Both the position numbers and the translations under genes were made by a program. A DNA stretch of 11,867 bases from Calditrichaceae bacterium (GTDB lineage Bacteria; Calditrichota; Calditrichia; Calditrichales; Calditrichaceae). The notes beneath the pieces were generated by a model that made no database searches, was not told the DNA's origin, and was given only the letters and a program-made list of their open reading frames with translations. The number at the start of each line of letters is the position of its first letter. Position 1 is the stretch's first letter. Of the stretch, positions 7,179 through 11,867 are shown one piece after another. Location: the NCBI GenBank assembly GCA_030622395.1, contig JAUXGF010000025.1, positions 1 to 11,867 on the forward strand. The letters are read 5' to 3'.

Positions 7179-7411
7179 TTCTTTTTTTTAACAGCGGTAC
7201 TTTTTTCTTTTTTATTAGACGACTGTTTGTTTTTTTTATAATCAGTAATGTAAAAACCGCTCCCTTTAAATATCAACCCGCTACCCGGTCCAATTTTTCT
7301 GTGCACTTTACCATTGCATACGGGACAGGTTTCTAATGGTTCAGACGACATGGTTTGAAATTCTTCAAATTTATATCCACAACTATCGCAAACATATTCA
7401 TAAGTAGGCAT
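7169..7411 (-). CDS. FmdB-family zinc ribbon protein
   Basis: An 80-residue protein beginning MPTYEYVCDSCG, the hallmark start of the FmdB/CxxC_CxxC_SSSS regulatory-protein family. Four cysteines (8, 11, 29, 32) in two CxxC knuckles should bind one zinc. GSGFYITDYKK (50-60) is the usual segment after the ribbon, and the tail (60-80) is Lys/Ser-rich and probably disordered. The name comes from a putative regulator of formamidase; the true role of most members is unknown, so none is asserted. In-frame TAG codons just upstream leave this ATG as the first start. AAGGAG (7425-7430) is a strong RBS but 13 bases away, longer than usual. The gene lies 42 bases after pta and is probably the last gene of the cluster. 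Two runs of eight A in the tail coding region could make that end length-variable. Confidence 0.88.
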   Translation of the reverse strand: MPTYEYVCDSCGYKFEEFQTMSSEPLETCPVCNGKVHRKIGPGSGLIFKGSGFYITDYKKNKQSSNKKEKSTAVKKKKAG

Positions 7412-7453
7412 TTTCTACTACTCGCTCCTTTTTAAAACTTCAACGTTATATGA

Positions 7454-8428
7454 TTAAGCCAACACACTGCAAATGCAGGCTACATTTATGATGTCTTCAA
7501 CACTGCATCCTCGTGAAAGATCATTATACGGCTTTTTTAATCCCTGAATAACCGGGCCGACAGCTTCAGCGCCGGCTAACCGTTGCGTAATTTTATATCC
7601 AATGTTACCGGCGTCTAAATCAGGGAAGATAAAAACATTTGCTTTGCCCGCAACCGGGCTTCCGGGTGCCTTTTTGTTGCCGATCGACTCGATAAGAGCC
7701 GCGTCAAATTGCAGCTCGCCGTCAACTTTTAAATTTGGTGCAAGCTGTTTCACCTTTTCCGTTGCATTGACTACTTTCTCTGCATCTTCGTGAGAAGCGC
7801 TGCCTTTGGTTGAGAAAGACAACATAGAAACAATCGGTTCAGACCCTACAAGCCTTTGGTGCGTTTTAGCGCTGCTTATGGCAATACTTGCTAATTGATC
7901 TTCGTCCGGGTTGGGGATCACCGCGCAATCACCGAATGTAAATTCCCTGCCATCGGGCATTACCATAATAAATGAGCTGGATACCGCTTTTAGTCCTTCC
8001 GCCATTCCAATTACCTGGATTGCGGCGCGTAATACATCGCCCGTTACGTTGATTGATCCGGCGACTGCGCCGGCAGCCGCTCCACTGCGTACAATAAAAG
8101 CGCCGAAGAACAAGGGGTTTTTAACAACTTGATCCGCTTCTTCTTTGGTAATGCCTTTATGTTTACGCAATTCATAATACGCTTCGGCATATTCAGTTGT
8201 TTTTGAGGATTTATCCGGATCAATAATATCAATCCCCTCGAGGGACAGACCATTTTCTAGCGCTGTTTTATTTATTTCATCTTTATTACCGATTAAAATA
8301 GGCAGAACCAGACGATTCTTTTGTAAAAACGCCGCCGCTTTAATTACTCTCGGCTCAGCGCCTTCCGGAAAAACGACCTTATTGATTTTATTTTTTGCAT
8401 TTGTCCTGATTTTGCTTATTAAGTCCAT
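7454..8428 (-). CDS. pta: Phosphate acetyltransferase
   Basis: This enzyme interconverts acetyl-CoA plus phosphate and acetyl phosphate plus CoA, in the cytoplasm. The 324-residue protein matches the short, single-domain Pta class (no N-terminal DRTGG/P-loop extension). Family motifs in order: VVFPEGAEPR (18-27), VRSGAAAGAVAGS (113-125), MLSFSTKGSA (202-211), VDGELQFDAAL (235-245), FPDLDAGNIGYK (268-279), and the signature RLAGAEAVGP...YNDLSRGCSVEDI (283-313), with the catalytic-site Ser305 and Arg306. Related phosphate butyryltransferases differ in these motifs. The start is three bases after the coaD stop (TGA-AAT-ATG), with AAGGGA inside the end of coaD as a modest RBS, so the two genes are co-transcribed and probably translationally coupled. 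No acetate kinase gene is adjacent in the window; ackA must lie elsewhere if acetyl phosphate is used for ATP. Confidence 0.96.
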   Translation of the reverse strand: MDLISKIRTNAKNKINKVVFPEGAEPRVIKAAAFLQKNRLVLPILIGNKDEINKTALENGLSLEGIDIIDPDKSSKTTEYAEAYYELRKHKGITKEEADQVVKNPLFFGAFIVRSGAAAGAVAGSINVTGDVLRAAIQVIGMAEGLKAVSSSFIMVMPDGREFTFGDCAVIPNPDEDQLASIAISSAKTHQRLVGSEPIVSMLSFSTKGSASHEDAEKVVNATEKVKQLAPNLKVDGELQFDAALIESIGNKKAPGSPVAGKANVFIFPDLDAGNIGYKITQRLAGAEAVGPVIQGLKKPYNDLSRGCSVEDIINVACICSVLA

Positions 8429-8431
8429 ATT

Positions 8432-8926
8432 TCACATTTTCCCTTCCAGTTTCTTTTTTAATTTCTGTGCAACAAAGGCGGTCACAAATCTTTCGACATT
8501 GCCGCCAAATTTTGCTATATCTTTTATAATAGTTGAATTCAAATAAGTATATTTTTCATTAGGCATTAAAAAAACAGTGGTTATTTTGTTCTCTAAATGT
8601 TGATTCATTAAAGCCATTTGAAATTCATATTCGAAATCCGAGATCGCTCTTAATCCCCTTAAAATTACATTGGCTTTTTTTTGTGCGGCAAAAGTTACTA
8701 ATAACCCGTCAAATTTTTCAACGGTTACATTTTTAATATTTTTTACCGCATCCCGGATCATCTCAATTCGTTCTTCTAAAGTAAAAAGAGGCTCTTTTGA
8801 TTGATTAATTGCTAAAGTAACAATTATCCTGTCAAATAGACTGCTTCCTCTTTCAATAATGTCGAGGTGCCCGCGAGTAATCGGATCAAAAGTGCCGGGA
8901 TAAATGGCGATTTTTTCAGAACTCAT
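8432..8926 (-). CDS. coaD: Pantetheine-phosphate adenylyltransferase
   Basis: CoaD transfers AMP from ATP to 4'-phosphopantetheine to give dephospho-CoA, the penultimate step of coenzyme A synthesis. The 164-residue length is normal. The nucleotidyltransferase (H/T)xGH motif is in PGTFDPITRGH (10-20, TRGH 17-20). RGLRAISDFEYEFQMALMN (90-108) is the conserved phosphopantetheine and ATP-binding segment. YTYLNSTIIKDIAKFGG (126-142) corresponds to the ISSSLVKEVA motif. The gene starts one base after the rsmD stop (TAA-A-ATG), with AAGGG six bases upstream of the ATG inside rsmD. The rsmD-coaD pairing is common in bacteria and supports both calls. Confidence 0.97.
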   Translation of the reverse strand: MSSEKIAIYPGTFDPITRGHLDIIERGSSLFDRIIVTLAINQSKEPLFTLEERIEMIRDAVKNIKNVTVEKFDGLLVTFAAQKKANVILRGLRAISDFEYEFQMALMNQHLENKITTVFLMPNEKYTYLNSTIIKDIAKFGGNVERFVTAFVAQKLKKKLEGKM

Positions 8927-8927
8927 T

Positions 8928-9476
8928 TTATGCCCTTTTTTCTAAAAAGCTAATTAGGCTTCGTCCCGTTTTTTTTTGTTTTAAAATGTTGTATAAGTTG
9001 GATTCTTTTCCAATAGGATTATTAATTTCATGTTCGACTACTAATAAACTTTCTTGATTAAAAAAATCATTGAAAAAAAATATATTTAATAACTCTTGCA
9101 ATTGTGGATAAATAAAAGGTGGATCCATTAAACAAAGATCTATCGGTATTTTATTTATTCGGATAAATTCAATGGCATCGCTTTGTATGATTTTATATTT
9201 ATCTTCAGGAATTCTAAGACTATCAATATTTTCTTTTAATACTTTAATAGAGGACAATTTATTTTCTACAAAGATGATTTTTTTGGCGCCGCGGCTTAAA
9301 GCTTCTAAGCCAAGGTTTCCGCTTCCTGAAAAAACATCAACAACTATCTTGTCTGTAGGGAAATCCTGCAAGATGTTAAAAATATATTCTTTAATCTTGT
9401 CAGTAGTCGGCCTTATAGAAAGATCGGCGCCGCCCTTTATTTTTTTCCCTTTATAAAACCCGGAAATAATTCTCAT
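8928..9476 (-). CDS. rsmD: 16S rRNA (guanine966-N2)-methyltransferase
   Basis: RsmD uses S-adenosylmethionine to methylate N2 of G966 (E. coli numbering) of 16S rRNA. The protein has 182 residues, the usual size. Visible motifs: the N-terminal MRIISGFYKGKKI, RPTTDKIKE (22-30), the SAM-binding motif VVDVFSGSGNLGLEALSRGA (45-64) followed by acidic E71, and the N-methyltransferase catalytic DPPF (118-121). The C-terminal KKTGRSLISF resembles the closing strand of the family. The start follows the stop of the PilO-like gene by 12 bases; I see no good RBS, so translation may depend on coupling with that gene. The downstream partner coaD is the typical neighbour. Confidence 0.95.
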   Translation of the reverse strand: MRIISGFYKGKKIKGGADLSIRPTTDKIKEYIFNILQDFPTDKIVVDVFSGSGNLGLEALSRGAKKIIFVENKLSSIKVLKENIDSLRIPEDKYKIIQSDAIEFIRINKIPIDLCLMDPPFIYPQLQELLNIFFFNDFFNQESLLVVEHEINNPIGKESNLYNILKQKKTGRSLISFLEKRA

Positions 9477-9488
9477 TATGTTTGATAA

Positions 9489-10616
9489 TTAAACAAAAAC
9501 CTTAAAAATAATTTTTAGTTGATATTTTCCCTTGTTAAAATTTTTCTGATCAACCGCGCTGCATGTCAGCTTGTGGATTTTAATATTTTTTCCTGCTTTG
9601 GCAATATTATCTATTAACTGCAAACACCCAGCGAAATTTCCTGTCATATTTGATTCAATTTCAATAACTCTAAAATTATCTTTAGATGGCGATGTTTTAT
9701 TTTTTGTTCTTTTTATTTGTAAGTTGCTGCTATTTGCAAGAAAAGTTAACCACTTGTTGGCGTCTTGTTCATTGGTAAAGCTATTCGTTACCTCAGCCGC
9801 CGGAGCGGAGCCGTTAATCTCTACAGTATATAATCCAAAAACCCCGCCGCTTTTACCAGGGCGCTGAATAGAAGAAATAACAGAGAATTTTTTATCTTTA
9901 AAAACATTTTTCAGGTTCATATTTAACTTAGCCAGGTTGTCTCTTTTACCGCTAAAAACCTCAAACATAAATTCTTTATCATACAGAAAAATAATAGATA
10001 GTTTTGTTTTTTTATTAGTAATACCCATTATTTTGGAGATAAAAGAAAGCTCCTGATTGGTACGTCCCGCTAATTGTGAAAAATAATTTGATCTTCTTAT
10101 CTCTTCCGGCGTTGGCTGCACTATTAATTCTTCTTTTTCAACAACGCTTTCTTCACTGCTGTTAAGAACCCATTTATTCAATACAAAATATGTAACAGCT
10201 CCTAAAAAAACGACTATAAAAAAGCCAATTAAAATTGGTTTATAGTTTATTCCTCGCTGCGAGTATTCATCATCGTCATAATAATCTTCTTCACTCTTTA
10301 GTTCAGACGCCGGCGGCGTCTTCTCTTTAATTTCAACTTGATCAATATCTAAACTTTGTTGTATGTCTTGTTGAAAATCATGAGCGCCTTCCGGCTTTTT
10401 GTCGATTGTTTCAACTTGTTCACTTTTTTGATCTTCTCCAAATTCTTCTTCGCTTAAAGGCTGCTGGCTTGGTTCATCAAATAAATCATCGGTAAATAAT
10501 TCCTCAGGCGCTTCTTCTTTGGGAAGATTATCTTCTTGTTCTTTCTTTGACTGTTCTTTATCCGATTTTTCGCTTGAAAAAAAATCTTCCTCATTTAAAA
10601 GATCATAATTCCCCAT
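9489..10616 (-). CDS. PilN/PilO-like bitopic membrane protein with long acidic cytoplasmic region
   Basis: The 375-residue protein has three parts. Residues 1-120 are very rich in Glu, Asp, Gln, Ser and Lys and probably disordered in the cytoplasm. A single membrane helix spans about 126-146 (KPILIGFFIVVFLGAVTYFV). Residues 177-375 form a mixed alpha/beta extracytoplasmic region. Its last part (315-375: FRVIEIESNMTGNFAGCLQLIDNI..., then strand-forming YQLKIIFKVFV) resembles the end of PilO, where a short helix and strand precede the terminal strand. Together with the PilM-like gene 15 bases upstream, this suggests the PilN/PilO role: the inner-membrane platform linking a pilus or secretion motor to the periplasm. 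The assignment is by layout and context, not by a diagnostic motif. A GGAG RBS eight bases before the ATG fixes the start. Alternatives are a generic membrane protein or a GspL/GspM-like protein. Confidence 0.5.
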   Translation of the reverse strand: MGNYDLLNEEDFFSSEKSDKEQSKKEQEDNLPKEEAPEELFTDDLFDEPSQQPLSEEEFGEDQKSEQVETIDKKPEGAHDFQQDIQQSLDIDQVEIKEKTPPASELKSEEDYYDDDEYSQRGINYKPILIGFFIVVFLGAVTYFVLNKWVLNSSEESVVEKEELIVQPTPEEIRRSNYFSQLAGRTNQELSFISKIMGITNKKTKLSIIFLYDKEFMFEVFSGKRDNLAKLNMNLKNVFKDKKFSVISSIQRPGKSGGVFGLYTVEINGSAPAAEVTNSFTNEQDANKWLTFLANSSNLQIKRTKNKTSPSKDNFRVIEIESNMTGNFAGCLQLIDNIAKAGKNIKIHKLTCSAVDQKNFNKGKYQLKIIFKVFV

Positions 10617-10624
10617 ATTGGTCT

Positions 10625-10628
10625 CTCC
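10625..10628 (-). promoter_or_regulatory. Ribosome binding site of the PilO-like gene
   Basis: GGAG on the minus strand lies eight bases before the ATG at 10616, between the stop of the PilM-like gene (10632) and that ATG. It supports the chosen start and shows that the two genes are translated from one message. Confidence 0.55.
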
Positions 10629-10631
10629 AGA

Positions 10632-11573
10632 TTACTGCACATTGGTGTTGTTTAACACAACTCCCAAGGCCTCTATATATGCGCTGCTGCCGTTACTTAT
10701 TATATCAGGATATTTATTAATAGTTAATTCTTCTATTCTAGTTGTAAAATTATTTGTTAATAATTTTAACGCCTCTTGGTTGAGACTGCTGCCATAAACA
10801 AACAACTGCAGCTCTTTTTGTTTTACAAAGGGCAACTGCTCTAATAAATTTTCAATTTGCCTATAACGCTCTATAGCTAACTCTAATATTTTTTCTTCGA
10901 TAGTATAATTTTCTGAAGGAGCGTTTAAATTATCTAAAAATGATAAATAGTATTTCCCGTTTATAAAAACATGTGTATCGATGTTATACTTTTCAATTCT
11001 AAAAACCAGTTGATTCATAGATTTGTCAAGAACATTATTAGCATTTAAATAATTTTCAATAGAAAAATTATCTAACACTAATTGCTTAAGGGATGCGCCA
11101 CAGTTAACGGCAAACTCATTTAGCTTGCTAATAATGGATTTATCTATAGAGATAATAACTAATTCTTTATAGTTAGTATGTAAGTATTGAGTATCTGTCT
11201 TTATGATTTTATATTCGGACAAATCGTTGGGCAAATACTTTCTTAAGCTCCATTCAATTTGTGAATGCAATACTGTGTCATCAACATCCAGGGGCACGGC
11301 GATTCTTTTAATGAAAGCAAAATTAATGGGAAGCGATAGGAAAAGCTCTAAATCGTTAATACGCTTATCTGCTTTTTGCTTAAGAATAAGCGCTGATATT
11401 TTGTTTAAATTTTCTTTGGAAAAAAAGGTGTTATAACTAAAGGTAAAAGGATAAGGCAGAGTATCTACAAATAATAAGTTGCTGTTTTCATCAGTTTGAG
11501 AAACATATATTATATGTATTCCTATGTTTGAAAAAGATATTCCGAAAATATCGTGCATAATTTTTTTCTGCAT
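10632..11573 (-). CDS. PilM-like actin-fold protein, divergent
   Basis: The frame can extend to a GTG at 11609 (325 residues), but a strong terminator hairpin covers that stretch, so I prefer the ATG at 11573 (313 residues); ATG 11558 is a further option. Numbering from the GTG, FIKRIAVPLDVDDTVLHSQIEW...KYLP (99-127) matches the PilM pattern of a strand, then 'LP', then a helix and 'W-E---Y-P'. ELVIISIDKSIISKLNEFAVNCGASLKQLVLD (149-180) and LQLFVYGSSLNQEALKLL (268-284) match later PilM segments. GISFSNIGIHII (23-34) aligns with the GIDIGSSSIKAV ATP-site motif but lacks its Asp and Gly, and the second site (LVFRIEKYNIDTHVF, 201-215) also lacks the DIG motif. PilM is a cytoplasmic partner of PilN in type IV pili. 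Here it may not bind ATP, or may be GspL-like. No good RBS is visible. Confidence 0.55.
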   Translation of the reverse strand: MQKKIMHDIFGISFSNIGIHIIYVSQTDENSNLLFVDTLPYPFTFSYNTFFSKENLNKISALILKQKADKRINDLELFLSLPINFAFIKRIAVPLDVDDTVLHSQIEWSLRKYLPNDLSEYKIIKTDTQYLHTNYKELVIISIDKSIISKLNEFAVNCGASLKQLVLDNFSIENYLNANNVLDKSMNQLVFRIEKYNIDTHVFINGKYYLSFLDNLNAPSENYTIEEKILELAIERYRQIENLLEQLPFVKQKELQLFVYGSSLNQEALKLLTNNFTTRIEELTINKYPDIISNGSSAYIEALGVVLNNTNVQ

Positions 11574-11576
11574 ATT

Positions 11577-11601
11577 AAAAAAGGAGGGGAGGCCCTCCTT
11601 T
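11577..11601 (-). terminator. Strong intrinsic terminator between the right-edge gene and the PilM-like gene
   Basis: On the minus strand AAAGGAGGG (11601-11593) pairs perfectly with CCCTCCTTT (11588-11580) around a CCTC tetraloop and runs into a six-T tract. It lies 28 bases after the stop codon of the gene entering from the right edge. The left arm contains a perfect Shine-Dalgarno-like AAAGGAGG, which would be buried when the hairpin folds. The ATG at 11573 follows the T-tract by three bases. Confidence 0.75.
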
Positions 11602-11629
11602 AATTCCACTTTTTTAAATTATTCAAATT

Positions 11630-11867
11630 TTATTCTTCTTCTTCCCAGCTTTTACTGTCTTTATATATATAACCTTGATTTTCTATTTGTTTATTAAAAA
11701 TACCGTAAATTTTTATGTTTTTACCTTCTGAAGCAAATAAAAAGATATTACCCAAATTTTCTTCGATTATTTTCATTTTATTAAGCATTGATTCGGTTGG
11801 TATGTTTTTAATTTGCGCTTGTAAACTATTAATATTGTTAATATCATTATCAAAATTGGATACATCC
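11630..11867 (-). CDS. 3' end of an unrecognised protein (partial)
   Basis: An open frame enters from the right edge of the window and ends at TAA (11630-11632), giving the last 78 residues of a protein. It starts DVSNFDNDINNINSLQAQI, has an amphipathic, possibly coiled-coil helix (NNINSLQAQIKNI, then MLNKMKIIEENL), continues with a strand-like stretch (NIFLFASEGKNIKIYGIF), and ends with the acidic tail SWEEEE. No family is recognised. No stop interrupts the frame in the window, and base composition resembles its neighbours, so it is probably a real gene end rather than a shadow. It is on the same strand as the PilM-like gene but separated from it by a strong terminator. Its position next to pilus-like genes makes a related role possible but unproven. 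Confidence 0.6.
   Translation of the reverse strand, partial: DVSNFDNDINNINSLQAQIKNIPTESMLNKMKIIEENLGNIFLFASEGKNIKIYGIFNKQIENQGYIYKDSKSWEEEE

Noticed and set aside
9172..9456. 94-residue plus-strand frame opposite rsmD, and similar frames opposite pta and the pil-like genes
   Set aside because: They lie wholly opposite genes with clear family motifs and show no recognisable domain or RBS, so they are shadow frames.
11574..11609. GTG at 11609 as the start of the PilM-like protein
   Set aside because: The 12 extra residues are encoded by a terminator hairpin and T-tract, no RBS precedes the GTG, and PilM homologs begin near the later methionines.
1..11867. A complete novel defence, mobile or biosynthetic system
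   Set aside because: Apart from the unidentified right-edge fragment, every substantial frame fits a known family or a plausible pilus-platform role. I see no nuclease, helicase, reverse transcriptase, toxin-antitoxin pair, integrase or biosynthetic cluster.

Overview
The window is an AT-rich piece (roughly 35-40% G+C by eye) of a bacterial chromosome. It most likely comes from the FCB group: Calditrichota, KSB1, Marinimicrobia, Ignavibacteria or a similar lineage. The main clue is a very large surface/secreted protein that ends in a YPNPFNP-type type IX secretion (T9SS) sorting domain. A eukaryote-type citrate synthase and long palindromic repeats in the intergenic gaps fit the same group. 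No marker in the window decides the phylum.

Layout. Bases 3-3149 (+) hold the 3' part of a giant exported protein: a beta-propeller-like region, a right-handed beta-helix, a helical spacer and a T9SS sorting domain. Bases 3414-5282 (+) encode a multi-pass membrane protein of the O-antigen ligase/polymerase (Wzy_C/WaaL) class with a TPR-like tail. The rest is on the minus strand. Citrate synthase (5560-6864) has its own terminator and probably its own promoter. A close-packed cluster, read from high to low coordinates, then runs: a PilM-like protein, a PilN/PilO-like membrane protein, rsmD, coaD, pta and an FmdB-type zinc ribbon. A further minus-strand gene enters from the right edge (11630-11867) and is closed by a strong intrinsic terminator that lies under the extended 5' end of the PilM-like reading frame.

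The three gaps larger than 250 bases each carry a different palindromic repeat: two GTAGAGACGACCC hairpins (3187-3215 and 3321-3349), a 132-base MITE-like element with 12-bp terminal inverted repeats and an apparent TATTTA target duplication (5294-5425), and a perfect 29-bp inverted repeat (7015-7083).

How the genes relate. CoaD (CoA synthesis), Pta (acetyl-CoA/acetyl phosphate) and citrate synthase (acetyl-CoA into the TCA cycle) all touch CoA metabolism. The PilM-like and PilO-like pair looks like part of an inner-membrane assembly platform for a type IV pilus or type II secretion-like machine. The cluster otherwise appears to be mixed housekeeping. I found no defence system, CRISPR array, prophage, transposase gene or RNA gene. 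The observations most worth following are the MITE-like element, the terminator/leader under pilM, and the strong divergence of the pilM/pilO pair.
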